Below, in pieces: positions 10,746-22,537 of a stretch of 64,000 nucleotides of DNA (its first letter is position 1; each line of letters starts with the position of its first letter). Under the pieces are notes generated by a model that made no database searches, had not been told where the DNA came from, and was given only the letters and a program-made list of their open reading frames with translations. The DNA is from Guillardia theta CCMP2712. Its lineage: Eukaryota > Cryptophyceae > Pyrenomonadales > Geminigeraceae. The stretch lies in assembly GCF_000315625.1 (NCBI RefSeq), contig NW_005434622.1:62001-126000 (forward strand). The letters run 5' to 3'. Made by a program: the position numbers and the translations under genes.

Positions 10746-13700
10746 CGACTAGAGAATCTATCTCACGGTTCTATACTCGAAGACCCAGGGATGTAGACTT
10801 GACATGTCATGCAAGAAGTTTCGATGCATCTTCTCCTCTTGCGCCCTCCATTTGCTCTCGTTGAGTTTCGATATCATCTCAGCCTGCCATCCCCCGTCAG
10901 CCTCTCGCGCCCCTCGCGCTCCCCCCCTCACATTCTTCGCGTGTCGTTTCGCCATGAACTGGGAGATGGAGATTGTCAGCACGAGGGGAGCAAGAGAAAA
11001 AGGCGACGAGGAAGAGGGGAGGAGGAGAGGAAGAGAGAAGGGGGAGAAGGTGCAGGGGAGGAGGAGAGAGTGTGTGAAGGGGAGGAAAAGGAATAGTGTG
11101 AAGCTGACATCGTCCAGGTGCTTGCGGAAGGAAGGACGATCTCGAATCATATTCATCACAACAGCTTTCGTTACTTCCAGCACGGAGCATGTGCTGCTCT
11201 TAACTCTCACTGTTGCTCCTGCTGGCTCTCCCGTGAGCAGACTCATCTCTCCTGCACCCCGAACCGTCATCTCCTCCTCTCCTCCTCTCCTCCTCCTCCT
11301 CCTCCTCCTCCTCCCACTCACCAACCATATCACCACTCTTGAGCACTGCAACTTCAACTTTCCCGTCTGCAATGAGGACTGAAAGATTCCCGTTGAGAAC
11401 CACATACCTGAGTTATGCATCACCTCACCTCCTCCTCCTCCTCCTCCTCCTCCTCCTCTTCCCCCCCGCACAACCCGCTTGTCTGCTTCGCTCTTACAAT
11501 CGTCATCTTCTTTTCTGTCTTTCTGTCTCTTCTTCTATTTCTTCTTCATCTTCAACATCTCTTCTCTTCTAGTCTCTCACGACTTCCCCTCCATCCTCGT
11601 ATCCCTCCATCATCTCAGGAACTTACATGGAGCCAGATATCTGCCCCACAGCGATTAGGGTGCTGCCCGGCTCGAGCTTGCGGAGGACGGAGGCATGAGC
11701 TAGCGTGCGAATGTCTTGCGAGTCCATGATGGAGAGGAGAGGAGACTTTCTCAGCGTGAGGATCTTTGTGACCTGCAGGAACTTCAGAAGGGGAAAGGGA
11801 AGACAAACTCAGGAGCGGAAGGAGATTGGAAAGGGAGGAAGGGGGGAGAGGTAGGGGAGGAGAGGTAAGAGGGAGAGGTAGGGGAGGCGAGGTAGGGGAG
11901 GAGAGGTAAGAGGGAGAGGTAGGGGAGGAGGAGTATATTCTTGCCTGCGTGATGTCACCATTATCAATAGCCTCGTCGTCAATAGGAGGAAGCATGAAAC
12001 TGGTATTAGGAGTAGGAGCAGCAGGAGCAGCAGGAGCAGCAGGAGCAGGAGCTGCTGGACCCGAAGGAGCAGCAGGAGAAGTTTGTGTAGCAGGAGGCGA
12101 AGTCTGTGTAGCAGGAGGAGGAGAGCTGGACTGGGCCGGAGCTTGATCGGGTTGAGCTTTGAGAGACTCGCTTCCTCCTTGCTCCTTCTTCATCTGTTCC
12201 CTCCCTCCGTCCTCCTTGAAGCTGGCAGATTTGTCCTTCAATTTCAACTTCTCCTGCTCCTTGCCCTGCTCCTTGCCCTGCTCCTTGCCCTGCTCCTTGC
12301 CCTGCTCCTTGCCCTGCTCCTCTGACGTCACCGGGAGTCGTTTCATGGAGCCATGCATGAGGATGGCGGCGAGAGACTTGGGTTTCTTGGACCCCTCGGC
12401 TGACTTGATCCGCTCCTTCTCCTCTATCGCCTCCTCCGTCGCCAGCGCTCGTTTGAAGATCTCAGCTACCGACTCCTTGAGAACTCCACTCTTGTCTCCT
12501 CCCAGCTCCTTCTTCTTCTTCCTCCTCCTCCCGATCGCCTCCAGCTCCTTCGATTCGTCCACCACACGATGCTCTGTAGTGTAGGAGGAGCTGGCAAGCG
12601 CTGGAACTTTACCTGATTTCCTGGGGAGATTCAGAGCGTGAGAGGAGAATGATTGCGAGGAAGCAGGAAGAGGTTTTTTGAGGAATAGAACATGAACGAG
12701 GGAGAAGGAAACGAGAAAGGAGGGAAGAAGTAAGGAAGGAGGGAGGAGGGGAGGGGAGGAGGGGAGGGGAGGAGGAAGGGAGGGAGGAGGGGAGGGAGGA
12801 GGGGAGGGGAGGAGGGGAGGGGAGGAGGGAGGGAGGGAGGAAGAGGGAGATAGGGAAGAGGAAAGAAATGGCTGTTTGAAAGCGAGGCATACTGGGGCAG
12901 CACGACGACCAAGTGCGGCAAACTTGCATCGACATCGGAGAGAGACTTCTGGATCAACCCGAGAGAGCAGTGCGGGTTGGCAATGTCTTCACGGAGACTC
13001 GTCTGAATGTTTGTGAGGAGGGACGCGGGCAGCGAGAGAAAAGGAGGCAAGGGAGGAGGAAGTTGACGGGAGGGGTACAGTAGGATAGGCAGTTCTGACC
13101 AGGGCAGGAGGAGTTGGAGGAGAACGAGAGCGCCAAAGAAGGGAACAAGGGGATAGGATGAAGAGCAGATGACGAGGAGAGGGGAACAGGAGGGGGAGGG
13201 AGGGAGGGAGGGAGGGAAGGAGGGAGGAGAGGGATGAAACAACGAGATACCAGCGTGAACGAGCTGTGAAAATATTGACAGATCCTTGAAAATCGATGAC
13301 CCACAGCCTCCAACAGCTCCGCATGCTCAGGCATCGAGTCCACGATGCAGAGCTTGAGCTACACATTGTCTTTAGCAAATCATTTTTCCCTCCCCTCCCC
13401 TCTGCCTTCTTCTCCTCTCCTCTCCTCTCCTCGCCTCTCCTTTCCTCTCCTCTCCTCTCCTCTCCTCTCCTCTCCTCTCCTCTCCTCTCCTCTCCTCTCC
13501 TCTCCTCTCCTCTCCTCTCCTCTCCTCTCCTCTCCTCTCCTCTCTTCTGCACCTCGATCGAGCGAGATATCTGAACTTCAGGCACTCGGAAGCTCGAGGA
13601 CAACTCCGTCCTCCCGATAATCTGAAAACCTCCATGACTACAAAGATGTAACGTGGGAGGAGACGAGGAGCAGGACAGCAAACAGAGAGTCAAGGAGGGC

Positions 13701-15538
13701 ACCAGAAAATAGGGGCAGGGGCAGGACAAGGCACGAGTATCTGGCAGAGGAGGAAGAGAGGAGGAAGAGAGGAGGAAGGGGGTGCTCAGGGAGCGGAAGG
13801 AGGAAGAACGTAGGGGCCGGGGGGAGGAGGTCAGGATTTCAAGGGCCTCACCTGCTCATTGCAGAGTTTCGACACGTAGGATATCGAGTGACTGCCGGGA
13901 AAGGAGGGCCAGTGCTGTACCCTCACTCGCTCGATCACCGTCCATGGCTTCAAGAACAGCTTGTGGTCGGGAGGAGGAGCCGATCGGGTGCTGGTGGATC
14001 GGAGGAGGAGGTAGTCGCCGTCCGTCACTGACTGCAGTCTCCTCTTGAACGGCTCGAAGGCGATGCAGACCTCGAAGTCGCCGGGGCAGAGGACGTGGGA
14101 TGGGCAGGACAAGGACACGGCAGGGATGATAGTCTCGAAGGAATCGCTCTGGGCTGAGGGCCACATGGCATTGTGCTCGTGGTAGTAGCGGAGGATGTAT
14201 CGACCCTTGCTGGTGAGGAAGCGACCGCTGAGAAAGATGTCCTCCGACTTGCTCGAGACAGTGATGCGGGTGATGGCGTCACTGGGAGACCTGCCGACGA
14301 AGTTCATGATGAAGGACGGCAAGGGAGAGAGGGAAGGAGGAGGGAGAGGGGCAGGGACAGGGCAGGAGCGAGGGAGGGCAGGCGGGAAAGGACGATGGCA
14401 GAAGGGAGGGGAGGGGGAGGTAAAAGGGAGGGAAAAAGGGAGAGGAAGATGGCGAGAGGGAGGGAGGGAGAGAGGGAGGGAGGGAGGGAGGGAGAAGGAA
14501 GATGCGGGAGCAGGAAGGGAGCGCGGGGGGCGGGTGGTGGTAGTGGGGAGGGTCACTTGAGCTCGTGGTCCACTAGCTCCTGCTTCATCTGGGATGGTCG
14601 CTGAGCGATCAGATCTTTGTAGGCTGAGTCTTGTCGATCATCGGCCTCAAACAGCGCGATGAATCCTCCCGGTTCCAAATCCCAGTCGTCCTGCGACACA
14701 ATCCTGTAGGAGATGGGCAGGTCGTCTCCGATGAGGACGCTTCTGGCTGTTGAGAGGTAGACCTGGAACGGGTACGAGAAGGCGGGAGGGTAACGTTGAG
14801 CCTTGCGCAGATGGTGCTGAAGAGCTGATTGAGAAAAGGCTCGTTCCCAAACTTGTCGAGGGCCTCGTTGCAGATCTCAGCAGCTTTCAGGTTGTTGCCA
14901 GAGGTTGCAAGCTCTCTAATTCTCTCTTCGTACTCCTGCACAGAACCTTCAATGTTGTCCTCCAACGCGATGTGCGACGTCTGCGACCCAGCAGTGGGCG
15001 GAGCTGACATGTCCTCCTCAAACACGATGTCAAGAAAGATCCCTTCAATGATTGACCGTGCAATGGCGTACGAGTATGCCTTAGCAACCTTGTTCTGCCT
15101 CGCCGTATCTGTTGGCCTCGTCTTCTGTGGTGCCTTGGTCATGGTTGTCGCTGTTTGCACAAGAGATCTTGGCCAGGACTCGTCCATGCTGCTGAACATC
15201 AAGGGTGTCTCGTTGTCCAGATGAGAGTCCGAGTACGACTCGAGAACGGCTTGACGATGAATGGTCGAACGTCTCTTCATCACCATGCTGTGCCTGCGGT
15301 CATTCGGCTTGCTCTTACTCGAGGTCAGGATCTGATCGATTTCATCGAGAGTTCCCAGCAGAGATTTGTACTGGTTGTTACTCGACAGCTCTCTATGAAG
15401 AGAGCTAGCGGAAGAGCTTCTTCGAGAGCTCGTTTCAAAGTCCACGTCTTCACTCTTCACCGATCCTGTCCCCATACTCTTCACTGTCTCTACGCTTGAT
15501 CGTCTTGGATTCATTGCTGACATGGCCGATTGCTTCAT
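10740..15538 (-). CDS. 5' half of the same large gene: Ser-rich N-terminus, beta-sandwich repeats, cNMP-binding-like domain
   Basis: Met at 15538 opens a Ser/Arg-rich region (SSRRSSSASSLHRELSS), an amphipathic helix AKAYSYAIARSIIEGIFLDI and a helical pair ending in LFSTICARLN. Next come two or more beta-sandwich segments resembling SKICH/FN3-like modules: VYLSTARSVLIGDDLPISY with DWDLEPGGFIALFE (14760-14560), and GRYILRYYHEHN with LCPGDFEVCIAFE (14300-13840). A disordered Lys/Pro/Ala exon (12565-11945) follows with KEQG repeats. About 11770-11120 is a cyclic-nucleotide-binding fold: LRKLEPGSTLIAVGQISGS, YVVLNGNLSVLIADG, then GEMSLLTGEPAGATVRV. The phosphate-binding Arg expected near PRxATV is replaced (PAGATV), so nucleotide binding is doubtful. 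A helical exon ending FEYRTV leads into the ATPase half. Confidence 0.6.
12246..12322 (-). repeat. 12-bp coding repeat encoding KEQG
   Basis: Six tandem copies of CTCCTTGCCCTG on the + strand, translated on the minus strand as repeated Lys-Glu-Gln-Gly within the disordered exon of the large gene. It keeps frame (12 = 4 codons) and is flanked by Lys/Glu-rich coding sequence, so it is probably translated and may vary in length between strains. Confidence 0.75.
12720..12850. repeat. (GAGGGGAG)n purine tract in intron
   Basis: Imperfect GAGGGGAGG arrays between coding exons of the large minus-strand gene. Confidence 0.85.
13405..13545. repeat. (TCTCC)n pentamer microsatellite
   Basis: About 28 near-perfect TCTCC pentamers within an intron of the large minus-strand gene. 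Long ORFs in several frames here are artefacts. Confidence 0.95.
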
Positions 15539-17485
15539 TCTATCGTTCCTTGACCATCAGTAGTGACATTGATAGCTGGCCTAGCGCAAGGGACCGGTAG
15601 AGTTGTCTCCTTTTCTCTCCGATGGCACCCCCTGCTTGGGGACTAGCATCACATCATCTGCACAAACAAGACAGAGGATCAGCGTCAGTTACAAAAGTGA
15701 AGATATTCATCAAAAGATTCAAGGGGGACGAAGTGAACTTCAGCAGGCAGACTTGTATACTCGGACCGTCCTACGGTCTGACTCCGGCGGGTGACGCAGC
15801 GAGTCAGCCCTATGAATGTGAGTGGGAGGCAACGGCGAGCAGGGCTGGTGAAGGATGGTAGATTGTGACTGTGATGCAGCGGCGATCATATGGCAGCGGC
15901 ATTGAACCTGCGATCTTCCGCGAACTCGCCGGCGCGCCTATCGTACATGATGGGTGGGATGAAAAAGTGAGAGTCCGTTGAAGACGGTTGGAAAGTCGTT
16001 ATAGGATCGTTTCAGACCGTTAGGTCTTCATGGTGATTGATCTGAAGCGAGCCCGATTAAAGTAGTCCTGTAGGGTAGGGTAGGGTAGCGCAAAGACAGG
16101 GCAAGGGTCATTTTTTTAGTCCATTTGTGAACATTTTCTAGTGTGTTGATGGTCGATTGTAGGGGTCCACAAAAAACTTTTAGGAACTGTTCACTTTTCG
16201 TTCTTGCATGTCAGAATTAGTAGGGGTAGGCAGTTCAAAGTAAGAGTAGATTATGACCACCCATCTGTCTTAGTAATGAAAGGTGGGGTAGCAGGAATCT
16301 TTACATGCAGGGGACAAGTCATGTTGGTGAAGAGGGGTGGGTTAAAGGTCAAGGGTGGGGTACTATATGTGGATGGAGTGGGGTGGTACACAGAGGAAGC
16401 GAAGGGGACGAGGGATAAGGGAGGGGGTGGGGGTGGATTCGTGGTTGTGCATGTGCGTCACTTGCCGCGATCAGATGGCCGGAAGGGGAGATGATGCGGG
16501 AGGAGGAAAAGAGAGATGGAGAGATGGAGATATGGAGAGAGGAGGGAGGAGGGAGGAGGGAGGCGAGAGGAGAGAGGAGAGATGATGGAGGATGGAGGAG
16601 ATGATGGAGGCGAGAGGAGAGATGCGAGCTCGAGNNNNNNNNNNNNNNNNNNNNNNNNNNNNNNNNNNNNNNNNNNNNNNNNNNNNNNNNNNNNNNNNNN
16701 NNNNNNNNNNNNNNNNNNNNNNNNNNNNNNNNNNAGGAGAGAGGAGAGAGGAGAGAGGAGAGAGGAGATGGAGGAGAGAGGACAGAAGAGGTCGTTGTTC
16801 ATGCTGAGACGTGGAGCTGCAAAGGAGAAGCAAAGAGATGCGAAGGAGAAGGTTTTGAGTACTGAAGGAGTAGTTCAAGTGGGTATATTGAGCGACAGTG
16901 GAGAAGAGGGCAAGGGATGAAGGGAGGGAATAATGAGAAGAGGAGGCGAATATTAGAGAGAAGCAAGTTTGAGGAAAGATGATTTGGATCAATTTGGAAG
17001 AGGAAGAGTAAAGAGGGCGCCGATGACGTGAAAGTGGGCAAGGCAGTGGCGGGAGAAGAAATGAATGAAGAGAGGAGAACACAGGAGGAAGGAGAGAAGA
17101 AGTTGTTGAGTTGACGAGGAGAGGATAATCGGGCAAAGTGTGGCAAAACTGGGGAAGTGAGGTAAGGACGAAAGGAAGGGAATATGGGAACAAAGCGAGG
17201 GGTTGACAAGGAGGATTGGAGGATGATTAAGTCTCAGGAAAGAGAGGTGGAATGTTTGGAATGAACTCTGGAGAAGAGAAAATGGGTACCACAGCAACAC
17301 TTGCAATATTTGATTTTTCATGCTGCTGCCACATGTGTTTCTTCAATTTCAACGCTCGTCTTGAGCATGTTTGAATGTAGTCATGTACCCTCAGAAGTTG
17401 TACTGACCTCTACCATCACGTGAAGATTATTTGAGGCTCCTAACTTCTTGTTTTCAGTCACGTCTTTTGCAACGGGTGAGAAGAT
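15539..17485. other. Intergenic region with assembly gap
   Basis: Between the divergent large minus gene and the R3H gene. I see no gene. It contains three tandem GGGTA units (about 16070-16087), a G-rich stretch with GGTGGGGTAGCAGG (16282), a purine tract and 100 Ns (16635-16734). Long open frames on both strands are produced by low-complexity purine sequence. Confidence 0.5.
16635..16734. other. Assembly gap of 100 Ns
   Basis: Exactly 100 Ns inside a GAGAGGA-type purine tract; the true length of the repeat is unknown. Confidence 1.
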
Positions 17486-19656
17486 ATGGCAAACCAGGTC
17501 TGATGGACATCACTTATCATAGTGAAGGCTTACCTTGTTGACCAGGACGACCTACCACCAGACTCCTGGGATGAGGCGGAAGAAGAAGCCTTGGTTTCTG
17601 TGAGAGTTTTCAGTTGTCAATGTTGCAATGCTCTAACGCTGATTTCAGCGAATGAAGACGGCTGAAATTGCCAACGACACGAATGCTTCCGAAGAAATGC
17701 TCAACAAGGTCGGCTCTTTGATTTACGCTCTGCCCGATATTTACGTATGGTTATCGAAGGCGTTGCAAAATCCCAAGGAACGCTCAACCCTGCTCAAGGT
17801 GATTCTGTATTTGGTCAAAGTTGTCGGCTGATCATCAACAGTTGGACGAGCAGTTCGAGCGGTTCTTGTCCAACCCTGAGTAAGAAACAATCACAGCTGG
17901 AACTATTCTACTGAGATCTGCTGACCTGGTTTTCTATCAGGCTGCAGCATATCCGTTTCAAAGGAGTGTCTGAAAAGCACATCTCCATGGTGAAATGCGT
18001 TGCGGACTTGTTCCTGCTGAAGACAAGCTCGTCTGGAGATGGCAGCATATGTGAGTCCGATTTGTTTTGATTGCTGAGATGATAGATTTTTGACGAACTT
18101 CCCGCAGGTATTTCTAAAACCGCTCGCTCAACTGTGCCAGAGAGTAGGTTTGGAGAGCCAAGACACGTTGCAGGTATTTTATTTACGTCGTCCAGGGGGT
18201 TACTGACTTCGCTACAGGCAGACAGATCAAGCCCATGGAGGCGAAACCTTCGGAGCAGGAAGTCAAGGTTGCGCTAAGCAGCCAGATTCTCCTCTTCTGA
18301 CTTGAAATCGCAGGTCATGCGCAGAGACGTAGCGCAGAGACAGGACGACAGGGCAGCGCGACTAGCAGGTGTCTATTTTCTTGTGATTTAAATGTTGTAA
18401 GTGAGTTGCAGCGAAACGTGGAGAGAAGAAGAAGTCAGCTGAAGAAAGGCAAGCTTTTGCACGCTGATGCAACTGAAGCTCACCTATTCAAATCAGGCAA
18501 CAGGAATATCTTCAAGCTCGAGCACGAATTTTCAACCAACAAGACACTGCGGATGAAGTACCAGACCTCGGCCAGTCATCCCGTCCCTCACCTTACTTGT
18601 TCTCAGCAGGTTGCAACACCGCCTGAAGCCAGCTCTTCTCCAACAGCTGCTTATGCGTCAAGCTCCTCCAATGGTCCGCTGGGACCGGTGCAAGGAGGCA
18701 TGGGTACAGCTTCGCCTTGACGCTCACCAGAGTAAGCAAGTGTTGACGCCTGTGTTGGCCTCAGGTTTCTCCGCCGGCAGGGGGAAGCGAGAAGGTCCCT
18801 TGCCCGACCAGGCTGAGTCGAAGGCGAACCCACAAGCCCCGAGAATGCCTAAGAAGGTGCGGGAGAAGCCGCAAGGAAGCTTCTCACCTGTTGGCTCAGG
18901 CCGTCATGACCAACAAGCTTGCTGACCTGCAAGACCCGGACTACGATCGTTCTCGTTACGGACCCAAGGTGGCTTAAGAACATCTCCTTGCCGCGTGCTC
19001 ATGGTGAATCTGCAGCCTCTCAAGTATCCGATGTCGCTCAGTGCGGGAGCCCAGGAGTTCTTGCCGGTACATGTACGCAGAGGGTGACACCAGGGTCCTC
19101 GTGACATCGCGACAGGAGCGAGAATGGGGGAACGAGAGCCCCCAGTTCGGCATGGGAGAGCTTCCTACTGGAATTCCGCCTCCTGTTCCTCACCCGTCCA
19201 TGGGCTGGCCTGGCCCCTTGAACGGCATGGGACCCTCGTACCCCATGTGGAACATGGGCGGGTGGGGGCTGCAGCCTTCCATCCCCTCCCACCTCAACTT
19301 CCCTGGAGACCTTCCTTTCAGTTCCAACGGCTTCCCTTCGGCTTTCCCCCCGCCCCAGCAGTTGGATGCCAAGATGCCCGCCATGGGCATGTACTACCAA
19401 GGCGGGGCGGAAAGCTTCTCTTCAGGCTCTTACAGCAATGGACTGCAGCCTATTGGCTCCAGTGATGGTTTCAGCGGATTGGACCCGACTTCATCCCAAG
19501 TAAGAGACTATGTAGCAAACGGGTGAGCAGCGAAATGGATCTTAAAGTTTCTCCTGTCTGACTTTGATGTCAAGGTCCACCAACATCGAGAACTCTCAAT
19601 CTGAGCCTTACCATGATTCCTCCTCTTATCAATCTGATTTTCCCGCTCTTGGCTGA
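17486..19656 (+). CDS. R3H-SUZ RNA-binding protein with PAM2-like motif
   Basis: Start ATG at 17486 (MANQ, then intron 17498-17545, then DDLPPDSWDEAEEEALVS). The R3H-like domain follows: LDEQFERFLSNPE, LQHIRFKGVSEKHISMVKCV, ADLFLLKTSSSGDGSICIS. The canonical Arg and His are largely replaced, so it is a divergent R3H. Next a SUZ motif, EERQQEYLQARARIF, is revealed only by removing a 48-nt GC-AG intron (18449-18496). An exon at 19016-19066 encodes SLSAGAQEFLP, a PAM2-like poly(A)-binding-protein docking motif. A Met/Pro/Gly-rich tail ends in YQSDFPALG and TGA at 19656. R3H-SUZ proteins bind single-stranded nucleic acid; with PAM2 this suggests an mRNA regulator in the cytoplasm. Some middle junctions (18600-18960) are uncertain. 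Confidence 0.78.
18449..18496 (+). other. GC-AG intron in R3H-SUZ gene
   Basis: Donor AG|GCAAGC and acceptor AATCAG|G. Without removal the frame ends at a TGA; with removal it gives the SUZ motif EERQQEYLQARARIF, which is strong protein-level support. Confidence 0.8.
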
Positions 19657-20525
19657 TTTTCGGTTGGTTCTGACTCGTTGATCATCCAGGCTGTTGGGCT
19701 GACGTTTTTTCGCAGACACTCTTTGATCTTCTTTCCTCCTCTTCTCTCCGCACATCCCGTTCTTCGACAGTCGTTCCTTTGCATTCTCCTTCCTTCGTGG
19801 CCTCTGGCTTATCAATCGTGCCAGCTCTCATCGTGCTCTACAAGACTTTTCTGTTTCAAATCTTGATCTTCAAGTTTCTTCGGATAGTCTGGATGTCTTG
19901 TTCCTCCAACAGCCCACTGGGCTCTGAGACAACAGGTTCAGATGCTTCAGAGACGTTTGCTCCGGGCGAGATGGACAATGTTAGCCTCCTTGCCGCTCTC
20001 GGATATCAGAGCGATGGTCCAAGGGTGCATGGTGCAACTTTGAGAAGCTATTCTTATGGCCAACTAGAACAAGAGGATGCTTCGAGCTTTTCTAGCTCGA
20101 TATGCGACCGTTCTCTTAAGGATATTTAAAGCCGGACAGGATCGTTATCGCGGATCCCTGCGAAACTTTTCAATGACCGTCTGGCAACTCTACGACTTGT
20201 AAATACGATTATTCATTCATCGACAAATCTATCTTCTTATTTCTTTTTCGTGGTTTTTCTTCTCGTTTCCCATGGAAATTCTTTTCACGCACTGACAACT
20301 GATCTCACTGGAAGTCAGTGGCACATCAATACGGCTCGAAGCCAGAAAGCACAGCTGATCTCAACTACAAGGTGAACGGCTGTGAGCGTGAACATCGCAA
20401 GATGACTTGTCGTTGCAGGCACGTCATGTGACATGTAACAAATCTGATTGAGTTCAAGATGAAGAGCTTGCGAGCATTTTTCGAATGTGAAGGCTAATAA
20501 ACAGACAGAAGGCAGCTGGTGGCTG
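19657..20525. other. 3' flank; possible extra exon at about 19895-20129
   Basis: Mostly UTR-like sequence. On the + strand 19895-20129 reads SSNSPLGSETTGSDASETF and later MDNVSLLAALGYQSDG before TAA at 20129, which looks coding in composition. It may be an alternative C-terminal exon of the R3H gene or a small separate gene. No splice link or start was certain. Confidence 0.35.
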
Positions 20526-22455
20526 TTACAAGAAATCCGGGTTGAAGGTCATGAGCCTCGGCCCCTTGAGCGTCAGATTCATGAGGCTCATCTGATGCAG
20601 GTTGCTGATCTCTTCGAAGGTCGAACCTTTGTGGACCTGAAGAGAAAGATGAGATGAGATGAGATGAGATGAGATGAGATAGATAGAAGAGAAGAGAAGA
20701 GAAGAGAAGAGAAGAGATGAAAAGGAGCAAAGAAATGATGATGCTGTGGCGAGGAGAAGTAGACGAGAATTGACAAGGAGGTGAAGAGATATTGAGAATA
20801 GGAGCAGCAGATGAAGCCAAGAGAGATAGGCAGGAGCGTTTGCCTGTCAAAGGTTTCTACCTTGAAAGTTTTCTTCCTCTTCAACGCAAAGTCGAAGGCA
20901 AGTGAAGGTTTCCCCGGCCCCTCCTCCTCGTCGGCTATCGCGAGTCAGGTGGGAGTGTCAGCCTCCTCCTCTCACCTGGAGGCAGCAGCGAATGCCGAAG
21001 ATCCTTGGGGCGCAGGAGCAGCTTCGTCCTCGTGCACGGCAGAGCCTGCACGTCCAGCACGGACTTGGGGACTCTGTGAGGAAGTCAGACGAGAGGAGGA
21101 GGAGGAGGAGGAGGAAGGAAGAGGAGAAGGGGACAGAAAAGTAGCTGGAGCAGGAGCAGGAGCAGGAGGAAACGATAGCGCACGTCTGCCGTCCTTTCCA
21201 GAGGGCCGGAGTGATCATCTTGTGTGGGAATCTCTCTTGCACTGGGTCCCATTCCGACAAGATGCTGTTTGCCCCTACGTTGAGCGTGTGGATGTTGCTG
21301 TTGCCCTTCAACCCCTTCGTCCGTCTCAGTCTCCCTCCTCCTTCTCCTCTCCCCCATCCTCTTCGTCCTCGTCCTCTCCCTCCGCCCCCCTCTGACCCCT
21401 TCCTCTCCCTCCATCTCCTGCTTCCTCCTCCCCTTCCACCTGAATCAGCGCCACGCAGCCTGAGGCGACTCGAGGGTCTCCCATGCCGCTGGGGCCTGAC
21501 AGGCAGTTAGAGGAGCGGGAGAGGAGGAGGTGACTGACCGGGATGGAGATCGTTGAGGGGCTGAATCTGCAGCGACGTTAGCGTCGTCGTCTTCCGTAGA
21601 GCGTTGGCGATCCTGGTAGTTGCCTGCAGACTGTCAGGAGAACCACTCTTGTCGTCCTTCCCTCCTCCCTCCTTCTTCTCCCTCCTCCCTCTTCCTCCTC
21701 CCCCCTCCCTCCTCTCTTGATCCCGTTCTTCATGCTCACCAGGTCTCCGATCTGATTGTCGCCGAGGTCTAGGGTACGGAGGGAGAGGTTGTGTCGGAGG
21801 GCGCGGGCGATGGCCTCGCCGCCGGAGGCCTGCAGGTGGTTCCCGTAGACGTTGAGCTGGTTCAGCACAGTGTTGACTTGCAGCATCGACGCCAGCGCCG
21901 TCGCTCCCTCAGGCCCTGCAGCAGCGTCACGAGAGGACGCGGACGAGACGCGTACCGATCCTGTTCCCTCTTAGGTCGCATGATGTTACGCTCGGATGAG
22001 CCTGAGCACCAGAGTGAAGGAGGAGAGGAGGGAAGGGAGACAAAGAAAGGATAGGGGAAGGGAGGAGAGAAGGAGGAGAGAGAAGAAAAGGAGAGGAGAG
22101 GACAGGAGAGGAGAACGAGAGTGGGGGAGGTGAGGGGAGGAGAGAAGGAGGGGAGGGGAGAGAAGGAGAGGAGAGGGGAAGGCAGGAGAACCTGGATAGC
22201 GTCTGAAAGAGCGACGGCAGCTTCAGCATCGAGGTCGTTGTCTCTCAAGCTTAGGGACTTGAGGCTGGAGGTCTTGCGGATGAACTGAGCGATCTCGATG
22301 GCGTGTGAGTACTTGAGCCCGAAGCCTCTCAGGTTGATCGCTCGGATCCTCATGCCCGGGGTGACCTCACACAACTGACAATCCATCAGCACTCCTCCTC
22401 CTCCCCCTCCTCCTCCTCCTCCATCACCAACACCACCTCCACCACCTCCTCCTCC

Positions 22456-22537
<82 letters not shown>

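Noticed and set aside
10442-10864. Plus-strand Arg/Glu/Gly ORFs
   Set aside because: Pure artefacts of the GAGGA pentamer array within an intron.
13296-13729. Poly-Ser/Leu/Pro ORFs on both strands
   Set aside because: Produced by the TCTCC repeat; all frames are open.
16068-16088. Three GGGTA units resembling telomeric repeat
   Set aside because: Too few copies and internal to the sequence; more likely a microsatellite.
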